DNA of 64,000 nt from Rotaria macrura (GCA_900239685.1 OENT01000644.1:25387-89386), one strand, 5' to 3'. Positions 9,541-23,167 are shown, counted from the first letter of the stretch. Notes: generated by a model from the sequence alone, not told the origin. Program-made: numbers and translations.

Positions 9541-12500
9541 TCATTATGGAATTATTTAAACTGGCTAACTGATGTCAATAGACATGAAAACAACAAGTAA
9601 AATAGACGTTCAATACATCTTAGTATAACAACTTTGATCAAATTTTTATATTGTAATGTATGTTATTGTATTTGATCTGCATTCCAGTTTCTGGATGATC
9701 ACATAGAGAAACGATGTTAAAATTTTCTGATTTATTATAAAATTTAGAACTGCTACTCTTAGGACTTAATACTGTCAAGCACATGAAAATACATTTAATT
9801 GAGCTCCCTAATAAAAAAAAAGAATTATGTAGCAAAATAATATAACAAGTAAATATTGCGTATATAGTCAGTCTAAAGCATCAATACTTTGATGTGCTAC
9901 TTATATGGTCTAATATTGAATATGTATGAATTTTTTGTGGAGTTGTTAGAAGCATTGGTGTTGTTCCTGCCATCGATTGAAACTTTGCATTCAGAATATT
10001 GATGTATCTATCAAATGATAGAAAACTCCTAGCCCTGTTGCACAAATCTTAAGTTGTAAGCATTTTTTCCCTTTAGTAGTGTTTCTTAAATGAATCTATT
10101 CGATGAACATAACTGAAAAACATACTGTTTCACTCGAAACTGGAAACGTATCATTAACATAGATCGATGCAATTGCAATCAATTTATCAAAATATTTCAA
10201 AAGATGATAAGTAGACTAGTGATAAAGCTGATAATATTTTTCATGATGATCTTTCATCAATCGAAAATTAAATCGTCACATACATAGTTTAGTTCGAATA
10301 AATTTTCGATGGAATACTTTTGTTCGTCAACTCCCTGAGCCTTCGTATTGACTTACATATTATGTCAAGTCCAAAAGTGATAAGCAATGGAAGAAGTATT
10401 GATTCCGATCCATAACAACAAAATCAGAGCTTAGGGTTGTTTTTCTTTTGACAATGCTTTTTTTCACTACAATAGAATTCCGAGTCTATGTGAAAATTGA
10501 AAGGAAGTTGGCAGACGTAGACATATTTAAATCATTCTAACAGAAAAAGTTAGATGGATCTCACACATGAGAAAAACAAAAACAATATCGGTTACTTCTG
10601 GTGTCGTGATGCTATTCTATGTTTATGACGTAGATGAAACTTTTTCTTTGATCATAGATGACATATCAATACATTCCAGAATATCTCGATATGTAAATGT
10701 TACGATGAATAAATATAATTGAAAAACCAGCTATGTAAACGAAAGAAATTCATCATGCGTTGATCACCATTTTTCAAGCTGTAAAATATCGTAGTTAGGA
10801 GTGTTAACTCAATCGATTGATTATTCGAAAAGAAAAGAGCAAATTTCGGTTTCATATTACTATACAAATCTCTCAAATACATCATATCTACGTACATATC
10901 TGCAAGGAAATACTGTTTTCAAGTCATCATTTACACGTCATGTTTAATTCGAGTTGTATTATGTCTTTCAATTTGTCAAAAACAAAAGTAATGATTCTTG
11001 TACATTCATTTAAATTTGAACATTCTCTGCCAACATCAAATGATGAGATTTGAGGTAAATTGAGTGTTTCATATCACTATTTCCTTATAAGATGATCATC
11101 GAATTGTTAATTATGAAGATAAGACAAATGAGAATGAGAATTCAACATTCCAGTTCTTGTTTTTTATATTTGATATTAAATTGAAAGATAATTAATATTG
11201 CTCGTACCAACACTCACTTTCATTGACTAACTATGGTAAGTTTTGTGAAATGAAAAATAATCATTCAAATCTAATGTTTAGTCTATTTTCCTGAGCTTTA
11301 ATTATAGGAAACAAAATCAATGAAAAGTACATCAATCTTTTTCCTATCATTAAATAATTGTATGACCTATAATAATGTATAATTATTTACAAGCGTACTG
11401 TAATAACATGCAAAGAATTTTCCTTTTATATTAGAAATTAATCATTAGCAATTCTATCAATTTTTAGATGTGCAAATAGATGTGATTCAAGTTCAATGAA
11501 CTTTTCTGATATTTTTCTTTCTTCTAACATTGCCTTTCATAGTAGTGTAGAAATTTCAAACATATATGAACGATAGATAATCAGACGGCATAGAATGATG
11601 ATGAACGATACATTTTCCTAGACACATGAAATCAGCGATATCATCTACATAGTTACATTGATGAGTATAAATATGACTAAGACAGACTAGCTATTGAGTG
11701 ATGAGCTTTTCTTATCTTCATGTGCATCATATGGCAAGTGTTCTCTTCCTGTATGCTTGATGAGATTGAGTTTGGTCACTCTCGTTTTTTTTTCTTTACC
11801 ATGTGGTTCAATGAAGCACAAGAGGAAAAGATCGCAACAGATCATTGATTATTTTACTTGTCCGCAACAGGAGAATGAACACAAGTAACAGCTACGACGA
11901 GACTAATAATCGGAAATAAATTGTCGATTCCGCCGTTGTTGTATATGTGCGCGCGAGTCCGACATCAAACAAATCACAACCAAACAAAAAAGATGAATAG
12001 CACATGTGTTACAAGTGTACTGCCTGATTGCAATTAATCATTGACCACCTCGAAATAAATATGCATGTATGCAGGTCAAACAAGAGGAAGATGTGCTCAC
12101 GCCCGAGGGTACTCTTTTATTCTCTACAGATTCTAATCAATCACAACTGTATGACCTTATCCATTGTAGAAATCTTTGTCACATAGACTAAAAACAATAG
12201 CGATGTCTATACAAAGAGAGAATACGTCAACCAAAAAGGTGTAAATGGAAGAATATAACGTCAGCTGATGTCAACATGTGCTGCACGACTACCAGTTAGC
12301 GAGTGTTCATCCACTCAACATCATTTTAAATATGATGAGAGAGTTCGGCACATGCAGTGTTTAAATTAGATGGAAAAAAATAGAATTTCCTTTTATTGTA
12401 GTCATACTAGCATAGTCTGTTCGTATGAGAGCCCCAAGCTTCATGTAGAATGAGGAAGAGAGAATTTTTCTATGTATTATTCTACCAATTAAACTATTCA

Positions 12501-13515
12501 TTCAAATAGAACAAACTTACGCTCGTTTCACTCAGGCTTCTATCCTCAAGATACAGAGGAAGAGAGCGTGAAAAAAATAAAATGAAATAGAATCTACTCG
12601 TTTTTCGCCAACGCAATCATCACTATATTCATGAACATCATTATCTACTAATTAAACAATATTGAGTTCAAGCTTATCGTTCGTTTTCACCCGACAGATG
12701 TGTATTTCTACATATCGATTCTCTAATACGTAGAATATGATTCATCTTTTAACCAAACAAACCAGATACTTTTTTATTCTCTCTCTCTCTCCCTTTCTAA
12801 CACATACACACATATATATCTATATATGCATGTATGTATGATCAACGAAGCGAAACGCCGAAAACAGAGAATGCAAACAAATCTTACATACATTACTTTT
12901 GTTCGATCATACATAGACTAACATCATCACGTTTCTCGACAATTTGATTGAGGTGTACGTGTGCATACTAACGGTCTAAATCAAATATTTGAGCCCTCAA
13001 TACGTCCAACACATTGAAGATCAATACGACAGATGAAAAAAAAGAAGACTATGAGGGTTAAGTTTTCGTTTGAGTTAGACGAGGACGTATCATTCATCAA
13101 GGGCAAGACGAGCAAATATGAATATTAAAGGTGCGTGTGTAAGGATCAACGATTCGATTAACTTTGATACGTCGTCGTAGTGTAAGCATCACTTTCTTTT
13201 TCTAGTTTCATTTTCTACTTTTTGTTTGTCGTTTGCATATGTCGATTAATCATTTTATATCTAGTAGTGAGTCGGACGTGACACAATTGAGTAGAAGAAG
13301 ACGAAGAAAATCGGCAGCATTCTTTTCTTCATTCTTGCTATCCTTTCTTTCTGAGAAAAAAGAATGTGTGATGCCACAGAAAAAAAAGGAAAAGAAAATA
13401 GTAACAACCAATAGGAAAATTTTCCTCTCGTCTATTTATATACGTAATACAATAGTTTAGCTAGAGAAAAACACCAATGATTGCTTCAACACAGTACATT
13501 TAGATTAAGTCGAGC
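9541..13515. other. Intergenic, nothing recognised
   Basis: About 4 kb of AT-rich sequence with simple-sequence stretches (CT-rich and TA/TG-rich runs near 12777-12840). Short open frames (10817-11053, 11694-11888, 13233-13460) have no recognisable domains and mostly lack an ATG in a sensible place. A TATAAATA lies near 11664 but no credible gene follows it. The last few hundred bases are presumably upstream sequence of the membrane protein gene. Confidence 0.5.
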
Positions 13516-14025
13516 ATGGGCAATGATAATCAATTTGTCGAACAGCCTGTACCTGCTTTTGTTAATCCAACAACGACAACAACAAATGCGTCACACAAAG
13601 ACGGCGTAGTGGCTATTCAAACACCGGTAGAACCTATCGATTGTCGTCGAAGTCTTCTCAATGAACAAACTATATCTACGAAAAACCGTCGTTTACCTTC
13701 TACATCATGCATAACAGCCGATAAAATATTTGGTCTAGCTCTTTTCATTTTATTAATTATTCTTATAACTTATATATTATTTCATGGAAAAATAACAGAC
13801 GTTAAATTGACTAGTTTAACAAATAGTGCCGATCTAAAATCGAATGATATTCGATTGCTACTCGAAGAAATGAATCGTACATTGAAGTCAATTGAAAGTC
13901 TACTTAGTGAACAAACAAAGAAGACAAATGTCAATCTTCAATTAAATGGACAGGACATTCGAGAATTTTATTCAAATCAAACAGTGTTAAATGAATTTTT
14001 ACGTCGATTTAAAGAACGTTTTTAA
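13516..14025 (+). CDS. Single-pass membrane protein, unrecognised
   Basis: Intronless frame of 169 residues from an ATG. The N-terminal 70 residues are polar with a Thr run and basic residues just before the membrane segment (STKNRRLP). A strong hydrophobic helix spans about 71-90 (IFGLALFILLIILITYILF). The C-terminal 78 residues are polar, predicted helical with leucine spacing that suggests a coiled coil (about 105-135), and carry two N-glycosylation sequons (NRT at 120, NQT at 154). Charge distribution favours a type II topology with the C-terminus outside. I recognise no family. Codon use and the compositional shift from the flanks support a real gene, but the start could lie in an upstream exon. 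Confidence 0.6.
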   Translation: MGNDNQFVEQPVPAFVNPTTTTTNASHKDGVVAIQTPVEPIDCRRSLLNEQTISTKNRRLPSTSCITADKIFGLALFILLIILITYILFHGKITDVKLTSLTNSADLKSNDIRLLLEEMNRTLKSIESLLSEQTKKTNVNLQLNGQDIREFYSNQTVLNEFLRRFKERF

Positions 14026-14860
14026 ATCGACTTTACGCTGTCTTTTTTTAAACTAATACAATCAACATTGGTCTTTTCTTCATCCCGGCTTCAAATTAAA
14101 ATCTTGTCAACCATTTTCAAATGTATTTTTTGCTATAGTTTGTTCCATTTGCATACATACCAACAAATATTTAGATGTCATTAAGTTTTTTTGAAACAAA
14201 AAACTTACATTCGTTTGAGTTAAATGTTAAATTAAGCACGGTAGCGTGTGACTTAGAAAAAAAATGAAGCCTATATGTTAATGATGATTAATTCAGCCTA
14301 CAGCAGTATGTGTAAAAAATGTCTCCGTCTCGTTTCACTTATTTAGCATAGTGTACAGTCACGCACGTATAGTTGGAAAAAAAAGGAGAGAAACAAGAAA
14401 GTGATAGGAGATTGGTTCAACATCCGTTTTCATCTAGATGAAGTAAAGAGTTAATTTCCGTTTATGAAAAGTGTGACCGTCATTGAGACACATTTACTGT
14501 AACATAAAAAAAAGATAAGAATAAGTAGTTGGTACATTTTTTCGAATACTAAAGAGGAAAAAAAAAGGAGTTGTACTTTTCAAGAAGTTCATATTCGAAA
14601 GAATACGATTTAAATAGAAACAATGATATAAAAATCATAAAACGATGAATATTTTCTCATCTCACATTTGACATTGTATGCTATAGAAATCAGTATTCAA
14701 TTCAATTTTCCTATAGTTTAATGTCAAGTTTTTGAACTGTTATTCTATTGACGAAGTGTAACAGACAAGCAATTGTTCCTCAATGTCAAGAAAACATTAT
14801 TGAAAAGAAATGATCATTTTTGGAATGCATATTGATTTAAATTTATTATACAAGAGAGTT
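14026..14860. other. 3' flank of the membrane protein gene, nothing recognised
   Basis: AT-rich sequence with A-runs, probably 3' untranslated region and spacer. No coding or RNA feature was recognised before the TTAA-flanked element begins. Confidence 0.5.
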
Positions 14861-15759
14861 TTAAGCCCCCCCCCCCCACCCCCTCATAAGTCGATTTTCG
14901 TCAAAGGAAGTCCAAATCGACTGAAATTTTGCAGACATGTTAGGACTGGAGCGGCTAGCCTACGATGAAAATTTCAGCCCGAAATATGCAAGTTTAAGGA
15001 AGTTATGAAGTGAAAACTGGTTAAAAATGACCCATTTTCCATCCTAGCTATTTTGGCTTCAACTATGTTTTTTCGAAAATTTTTTTTACCATTCGATAGA
15101 ACATGCAAAGACGCAGGGCATCTCGTGCTCTGATTTCTGAAAAAGCTTTTTTTATGCCCAAAACAGTTTCCACAACTCAAAGTCCTTGAAAAAAGGCCAA
15201 AAAACTTCAAGTGAATTTTGTAGGCGATCTTTTTGACCTTAAAAAAAAAGCTTTTTCAAAAATCGGAGCACGAGATGCCCTGTGTCTTTGCATACTCTAT
15301 CAAATCGTAAAAATTAATTTCCGAAAAAACATAGTTTAAGGCAAAATAACTAGGATGGAAAACGGAAAAACATGATTCTGAGAGAAAACATAACATTTTT
15401 TCTGGAATTTTTTTCTGTTTTTGAAATTTTCTCAATTTTTACGCGGTTTTTGAAGAAACTGACCTAACTCGTCCTACGTTACTTTTAATTCTGCACACGC
15501 TGAGCGCTTAATTCATTGTTAGTTAATTAGTTAATTAATCAGTAATTAGAGATCAAAGACCTAATTTTAAAAAAATAATCTTTTTTGACAAAGAGGACCT
15601 CTCAAAGATCACTGAAAATCTCGGTCAAACAATGGTCTTTGGAAAAAAACTATAGTGATTCTGAAATAGCAGAACTTGGGCTATCACCTCATGGTGTTAT
15701 CTCAATTTTCATTTTCTTGACGAATATCGACTTTTTTTGAGGGGGGGGGGGGTCCTTAA
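14861..15759. mobile_element. Non-autonomous TTAA-flanked foldback element (piggyBac-like MITE)
   Basis: The 891-bp block 14865-15755 is flanked by TTAA at 14861-14864 and 15756-15759. Its ends are inverted: after a long C-tract the left end reads CTCATAAGTCGATTTTCGTC, and the right end, reversed, gives CTCAAAAAAAGTCGATATTCGTC after a 12-base C-tract. The interior is also a foldback: 14996-15185 and 15240-15365 are imperfect inverted copies (for example GGGCATCTCGTGCTC against GAGCACGAGATGCCC) around about 15210. TTAA duplication is the rule for piggyBac transposons, whose ends often begin with C-runs; Kolobok elements also use TTAA. There is no transposase frame, so the element would depend on an enzyme supplied elsewhere. 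Confidence 0.75.
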
Positions 15760-18249
15760 TGCAAGAACAGATTGTTCACATGCAAATAAAAAACAAGTTG
15801 CTTCTCCAGCTTGCAATCTATCTAATATATATATATATGTATGTTTTCATCGATCATTGCAAACGTCGCTTCATCTGTAATGTGCTCTAAAATAAAGATG
15901 AATATAGTATGCACGAAAGATTTATTTTCCTCAGAAAACTTAATTTTTCATTACTTGATAGAAGATCACGAAGAGATATTTTTGACGTCTTACGTAGATT
16001 TATAACATTTTCCCAATGTTTTATTTTTGTGAATAACATCATATGTATTGAAGTCTACTGTTGATGATATGAAAGAATAGTGATTAAAATGCCGTCTTCT
16101 TCATAAATTGATCATTTACTTATGTCTATTTACCTATCGGAGAAAAAGAATTCGTCTTTCTTTAATTTATCTATTGATCTTTTATTTTCAAGAGTAAAGA
16201 CAAAACTACACTCCTACTGATTATTTTGAGTCATCTATTTTTTCTGCTGCACTAAAAATAGATAATTTCAAATCATTTTAACAATAGATCACCTAACTCT
16301 TTCAATATGTTTAAATACTGATGAATAGATATTTACTATCATGTCTCACACGTGTTCGAACCCTATTGATTTGCAAAAACAATTTTTTCTAGAATGGAAA
16401 CTTTACCGTTGTCACTTCAACGTATTGAATTTTTTCATCATCAATAGTTATTATTGTCTAATATAATGTTCAACGGTTACGTATGATCATAATAGATTAA
16501 TAACTCAGTATATTGATTCGGAAAAATAACAAATTTTTATTAAAATTGGTCTATTCGGATATACAAATGTATTCATTCTATCGGATTGAATTCATATACT
16601 TGGCCATGTAATTTTATATATACATTCAGCATGACTAAATGCAAATTGTCAAAAACAACTCATCGCGGATGATTGTAGTTTTTGTTGTAGATCATTCTTC
16701 AATTCAAAAGTTTTGCCATTTTACTAAAAGGTACCCCAACATTATAGTTTTATTTTTGTTCATCATTATCGGGAAAAGTTCCTTTTAATATAAATTTGCT
16801 ATTAGATTTTTATGAAAGAAAAACAAAGTTTGTCTAGATGCTTCTCGATCTTATTCATTGGTATAAAAGATACTTTTTTAGTCACTAAAAATAGTCGAAT
16901 CCATTAAATCGTATTTTCTGCAGATAATGACAGCATTAAATTCTTGTTGTCTGTGTTCATCACTACACAGCTTGAAAGAAATGTAATCGCGAGGAACGAT
17001 TTTGTAACGGCTCATCAATGAATGAAATCTTCTTTTGTTTAGAATTCTCTTCGAATTCTGCGATATTTTCGATTATGATTGTTATGAAAAGTCTTTCTGT
17101 TATTTTTTTGAATTTCATTACTAAGATAGGTACTCATCGAAGAATAAAATGATCCATTCGAAAGACCTGTTCTAATTCATTCTAAAAACCATCGCACAAC
17201 ATCATTAATTGCATACATCAAGAAAAGATTAATTTTTCAAGTCAAAATTAATCACCATTTAAATACCTCATTGTGAAACATAATCTAAAGTAATTGTTAA
17301 ACTATAGAACGAGATACTAGAAATCATCTCTCCACTTGTTTCTCCTCCGCTTTCCCCACTGTTTCCGACCAACTTCTTGAAGACCGTACAAGAAATAATC
17401 ATAGAGCCATGATAGAACGTGATAAACAAAATTGAAAGACGATCGAAAATTGTGTCTTGCTAAAGTTGAATTCGAACATACTTTCTACTTTGTTGATTCA
17501 AATTCGGAACGATTTAAGTAAAGTGATAGTGCAGGGGGTATGTTTGAAAAAAGATAGAATAAAACAATCTTTCTGTTCAGTTAAAATTCACTTCTAATTA
17601 TATCCGTAGATATAGTTTGCTGGCAATGTTTTGATTTCTTTTTAATCTATAACGTATGCATATAGTTATATACATAGAAATGAATTATAATTAAATGTCA
17701 AAGAAGTATGAGATTACAGATACAAAAAATTTTCAAGCTACAACAATTCAGACAGTAGATTTTCTTTACCGTAACGAGTGCATTTCGATGTGTAGGATTT
17801 CAACAAGATGACATATATTTTTATACATGATTGAAGAAGATTCTGATGTTGCAATGAAACTTGATACTATCGATCGATTTGACAACAATATTCATTGATC
17901 TCGAATTCATTGATTTACTTAAAAATAAATAAAATAGTGCATTGAGATTCAAATCATGATTCGATGAAAAATTTTCCAATTTGACAAAATACATAGTGAA
18001 TTATTTTGTAATTATGCATACACAAGAGTATTCTATAAGACTATGATGGATCACAACGTGATAAATAAAATTTAAAAAAATTTATGCTATCTTATTATTT
18101 CAGAGAAATTGAGCTTCAAAATTTTCACGGTATATTTGAAAGCATATTTGAACTGATAATTGATATGCTTTTGTTTTTTTGTTCTTTGAAATACTATTAC
18201 AAAAAACCATGTACCAATAATAAATTAGTTTGCTGTTAATATTCATGTT
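15760..18249. other. Intergenic, nothing recognised
   Basis: AT-rich sequence without an open frame of note, RNA gene or clear repeat boundary. Confidence 0.5.
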
Positions 18250-19240
18250 CGGTCATCATGGCTAATGTTGTTACTATAGGTAATCTCGTATCTAAGCTAA
18301 TTACAGTACTCTATGTAAAAGCTTCAGTATCGAATTAAGTTTTTAATTACGTTTAAACCTATTCTTCTAGTGTACTACTTATGACTATCAATTCCAATCT
18401 CTGGCTTCTATTTGAAATTTATATTCATTCATCATTCATGTGGTTTCAACCACAAACTAGCCTGACGTCTAAGTTAATTATAGCTGTATGCATGAAACGT
18501 GAGCCGTAAATAAGGCTTTTTATTTTGCATTTTTCTAGAATATAAGAAAAACACGTCAAAGCAACAGACTCGGTTTTTCTCCAAGTCATGCTCATTCATA
18601 ATTCATGATGTTTTTACCACAAATAAACCGCGATTCTGAACTAATTATAGTTTTCTCCGTTATATAAAGCGAGCATAAAATGAAGCTTTCTACTGTTTTC
18701 ATGTTGAATTTTTCAGTTTGTAAGAAAAACACGTCGTATCTACAAAACATCTCTTCGGAAAAACCATATTTGTTTTACGTTCACGTTGTTTTCACCGCAA
18801 ATAAGCCTGGTATTCGAGGTAGTTATATTTTCCTTCAGTTCAGAAAAGAGAAAGAGTGAATATAAAATAAGCCTTCTTATTGTGGTTATGCTCATTCTTT
18901 CAGTTTATAGGAAATACACATCTCAACCATAACATAATCTTCCAAAAACATGCGCATTCATCGCTTACGGCGGTCTTACCTGCTCGAGTATAGTAATCTG
19001 TTTGAATACTGAATATGAAATGACACTTCTAACTCTTCTAATGTTCAATGTTTTCGTTTAAGAGAAACTCATGTCATAGTCAGTCACGAATTCACTTCTT
19101 TCTAGATTCATACTCATGAACTATTTACTATCCTATGTTTCTATTCGATAACAAGTCTAGTTTCAGAATATTCTTCAGTAGTACTGAATAGAAAATGATG
19201 TTCTACGATTACACAATTGTTACGTAAACAAGAACAAGAG
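18250..19240 (+). repeat. Decayed tandem repeat, about six units of 166-183 bp
   Basis: Related blocks recur with anchors near 18267, 18442, 18610, 18788, 18971 and 19136. Each unit holds, in order, a CATTCATnnTTCATG-like stretch, a G-TTTT-ACC-CAAA stretch (GTTTCAACCACAAA, GTTTTTACCACAAA, GTTTTCACCGCAAA), an AATTATAGT-like stretch and AAGAAAAACACGTC (or AGGAAATACACATC). The middle three units are clearest; the outer ones are heavily diverged. There is no open frame through the array, and the units are too long and too decayed to be a CRISPR or a microsatellite. An ageing satellite-like array is the simplest reading. Confidence 0.6.
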
Positions 19241-22077
19241 AGTTGAATCAAAGATTTATCTTCATAATGAATTCATAGTGTTCTTGTTCGAAATACAACA
19301 AATCTTTAGTTCTTGCTCATAAGAATTTTTTTTTCTTCAATATTAATGCGTAAAATCTAGTCTGTAATAATGTTTATGCGTAATTTGTTTTAAATATATA
19401 TATATACGTGGAAAACAGGTACGTGCTCTCAAAGCTTTTCTTTATTAGCTAGTTATTCTCATTTTACTATTCACAACTTAACCAATGCGTACTACGTTGA
19501 CTTTTAAGTCTATCACAACTCTCTTGTTGAACAATAAGCGTACACTGAGGATTTATGACAATATTTTTGCTAGCTTATTTAGAAGAGGAGAAAAAAATTT
19601 CCTACCAACAACAATCTCTGTTAGGGGGACACATTTTCATTCCTCTTCTGTTGCCATCTGTTTCTTTTAAAAGGTAGGTTTGATATATGTAAAGAGTTTA
19701 TCGATGAAAGTGAACATTCAATAATCTTGTTTGGAAAACTTCTATATTCATCTACCTCGTAGTCAAGCAGACTATCAATTCGTTGCGCTTTTTTCTTTTG
19801 TAATCATGAATAGTTTCAAGTCAACATTTGAATAGAATTGATTCAGTACATTACTTTCTTTTCATGGGCCCATTTTAATATGTGAAGAGAGACTGATACA
19901 AGTGCATGCTATCTCTGATAAATATGTTCACTACTCATGTAGCACACAAATCGTTTATTTCTCACCGTATGTATTTCGCAACTAGTGAATCCTATAAGAA
20001 TCTCTCTCGTTGACAAAGTCTTTTCTGTCGTTTACTTCAATTCTGTTTTTCCTAAGGTAAATCAGTAGTCAGTTGTGCTCGTTATAATCAAGATTATAGA
20101 ATGGCTTGCTCTTTCACTTAGTTCGTTGCATAGATTCATGATTGTAAACAATTCAATTTTGCTCGTCATCTAATTGAACATTTCGTTTTCAACAATGCAG
20201 TATTTTCATGAATTTTTATTGTTCTTTTTTTCATAAAACTTTCATATGATCCTTCCTTTTCATTATGGCGACTATGTTCGAAAAACAATAGAGATCGCTG
20301 TTCCTTATGTTTAATACTAATATCGATTCAACTAACGAGATAGATGTTTTCATGTCTTCAAAGCAAGAAACTTGTCAATAGATTGCGCTTTTATGGATTC
20401 GTTTTCGCACACTTTCATATGTGAAAATATGATTCGTATTGAAACTGTTTCTTGTATAGAATACAGATCTGTACACACAGTGTTGTGTATCTTACAATTA
20501 AAAAGCGAGTGTTCTTTGGATGCCACTAGAATGTTTCGTCACAAAACTACGGCTAACAAGTTAGTTTGTAAGCTTATTGTTCGACGGTGTTCATGCCACG
20601 AAAGAACAGTGATCATCATGAACAAATCGAATAAATTATTCTCAGAAAAGTCTAACTTCTTAGATTGTTCTGATCATTTTTTACTTGAAATTCTATCAGC
20701 AGTTTTAGATGTAATTCTGTGCTATTTAGAAGTAGAATTTAATTAGATTCAAATTTATATTTTTTTTCGATAACGTTCTTATGATATGCACTTCAGACTT
20801 GATTTATATGAGTATCTATTTGAGTAAGAAGAAGAAGAATTCGATTTTTTGGGTTCAACCTATGATTCATTACTGATCAAATCAGTCTTAGAATGAATAT
20901 TTCAATTGGTTACTACAAACGATAATCTTCATAATGTACTAGAATTATTCTTGTAAGATTTCGCTTAAAGTTTTCAAGTTTACTGAATTTTTTCGCTAGT
21001 ATCTCATATGATTCCTCTCGATTTCTTTTTTTGAGAAATAGTGACAAAATTAACGGTTCCACCTACAAGCAAAGACGAGAATCATCGATCTGAGTACAAT
21101 GACTCGTAACTTTGTACTGTAGTTGCATTTTTATAATCGTGATATTTTGTGAACATTTCATCACAATCTTCTTAGTACTGAAGCCTTTCTCCGATTAGGT
21201 TTCATTGGCGAAGTACTGTGTGAAAGGACAAAACATATCAGGAATGAATAAACTAAGTGTTTCTTTGTGATGGTATAGACTATTCATAACACCGATAAAC
21301 TGTGTTTAGTGATTTTCAAAAGTCTAGCCAGTTGCTTCGAATCCGACACATCGCCGTAGACACGTTTTGAGTGGTACCAAAAATGCAATGTGTATGACAA
21401 ATAAAAATTTTCTAATCAGAAATTCTAGTTGTAATGTTCATGGTTGGTTAGAAAAATCAATTTGAGAATGACAAGGCGAAGGAGGAAACACCTGAGTAAA
21501 TAATAAAACGCATTACATGACTTCAACGTTAGAGTCAACACTGAATCTATTCATTACTTATATCGGACATCGTTTCATTCTATAGCTAGGTTTACAGATA
21601 TGTTTTGAATTCGAAACATGAACAAATACTGATGGATATTTACCTTGAAAAAATGAGTAGACACGCATTATATTCATCTATCTCATGAAGAAACAACAGA
21701 CGATTAATAATTAATCGAATACTTTATTCTAATCTATTGTTTACCGAATACGAGAAAGTTGTTTTCGAGATGTGTAAATGAAAAAATATGAAACGTACAT
21801 GTGAACCTAGCATAGCCTATACAAGTTCATCGAAGAGATAGAAACCCAAGATCTATATATATATATTTACAACCAAGAAGCCTTTATCTCAGTAAAGTAT
21901 TACTGCAATCATATGTCATTAGTCGTCGTCTGAGCGTTCGTTCATACTATGGATTCGAATTTAGGTCTTAGTAGATTGTAAGTAAGACTCGTGTTCGTAT
22001 GTAGATAATGCCAATGTAACATGTAAAAAGACGATTAATTTCGTTCTGTACAAAGCAAGACATTCATTCCGTTTAAG
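19241..22077. other. Intergenic upstream of the EF-hand gene
   Basis: AT-rich. A frame at 20372-20746 is open for 124 codons (first ATG seven codons in) and Cys-rich, but shows no family resemblance and is about as long as expected by chance in 64 kb of such DNA. A TA-rich stretch at 21854-21868 lies about 210 bp before the EF-hand start codon and might serve as a promoter element. Confidence 0.4.
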
Positions 22078-22542
22078 ATGTCTGATAAACGCGAAGCGAC
22101 AGCAACGGAAACTGTCTATCGACAATATGGCCGTGTTTCCGAAGTGGAATATGTGTACGACGAAAATAGTGAGGGAGAAAGTAAACATTATCGTATAAGC
22201 TGGACTCGACGAGATTATGAACGGGCTGGATTTAGACTTTACAGACGATTAATGCTCTACGAGGATTGCATCAAGGTGTTACGCACATTTATGATGGGAA
22301 AATTTGCAATCGATGATATACCTGAAGCATTTCGTCTACTTGATACTGACCGTTCTGGTACGATCGACATTACCAAACTACATGAATTCATATGCATTAT
22401 TCTGCCGACAGCAAATCCTTTTTTGCTTCTTCATCAAATACAAAAATCTGATAAAGATGGCGACTACAAGTTAAATTTCTATGAGTTTAAATCATTTATC
22501 ATGGATGGTGTTGGTCGAGATGTGTCACTTGGCATTTTTTAA
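22078..22542 (+). CDS. EF-hand calcium-binding protein
   Basis: Intronless, 154 residues from an ATG. The N-terminal 60 residues are polar and carry a Tyr/Arg-rich stretch. Two EF-hand loops follow: DTDRSGTIDITK (about 89-100) and DKDGDYKLNFYE (about 125-136). The second has the standard 1, 3, 5 and 12 ligands. The first ends in Lys at position 12 instead of Glu/Asp, which usually weakens or abolishes calcium binding. The order and the hydrophobic spacing (GKFAIDDIPEAFRLLDTD) resemble one lobe of the calmodulin/troponin-C/centrin superfamily, with a preceding helix. It is probably a cytosolic calcium sensor; I cannot assign an orthologue. Confidence 0.85.
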   Translation: MSDKREATATETVYRQYGRVSEVEYVYDENSEGESKHYRISWTRRDYERAGFRLYRRLMLYEDCIKVLRTFMMGKFAIDDIPEAFRLLDTDRSGTIDITKLHEFICIILPTANPFLLLHQIQKSDKDGDYKLNFYEFKSFIMDGVGRDVSLGIF

Positions 22543-23167
22543 AAAACGCATCTTTCTATTTATCTCATTTAAACTATAATGAATATAAACTGCCACGGTC
22601 AGCTTGTAGTGACGCATTGCTTTTTGTTTCGTTCGTATCCATGTAAGCAATATTAGGTTCTAGTCAATGTTTGTTTGATACATGTTTCGAAACTTCTAGC
22701 TTCGTAACAATTATAATCGTAGATTTTTGATTTAATTCTTTTTATTCTTGACAAAAGTATGAAGTACGATAAACAAAAACACTGAAAAAAGCTGGTCTAC
22801 CTACAATCAAATTATTTAAGTTTACATAGGTAAATTTGAATTGTTCAAAATGAATGACAGTTCAAACTCTCATGTTCGTTAGTATTTTGCTTTCCTAAAC
22901 ACGTACATAAACACCAACTATTCTAGTTTGGAAAATTTTTTCTCGATCTCATTTAAATATGTGATTGCAAAACAGTACGAGTGCAGATATCTGTATGACT
23001 TTTTCGGCTAATGAAAACACAAACATTCTCAATCATTCTAAATGTCGTTCTGCATAATTATCCACTGGTATGGCATAAGTCAAAAAAACAAAAACTACTT
23101 CGTAGTAGTTTATCAGTCGAGAATAACGACAACCACATGCATGATGCACACAGTTATTCTTCACGAG

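Noticed and set aside
11660-11888. TATA box followed by a 64-codon frame
   Set aside because: The frame lacks an ATG at the expected place; the first ATG downstream opens only a 16-codon frame.
14974-15210. 78-residue minus-strand frame
   Set aside because: Lies within the foldback arm of the TTAA element and has no domain.
18250-19240. CRISPR array
   Set aside because: Units are about 175 bp and diverged, with no identical short repeats or unique spacers; this is eukaryotic DNA.
20372-20746. 124-codon Cys-rich plus-strand frame
   Set aside because: No family resemblance, no promoter or splice context, and about the length expected once by chance in 64 kb of AT-rich sequence.
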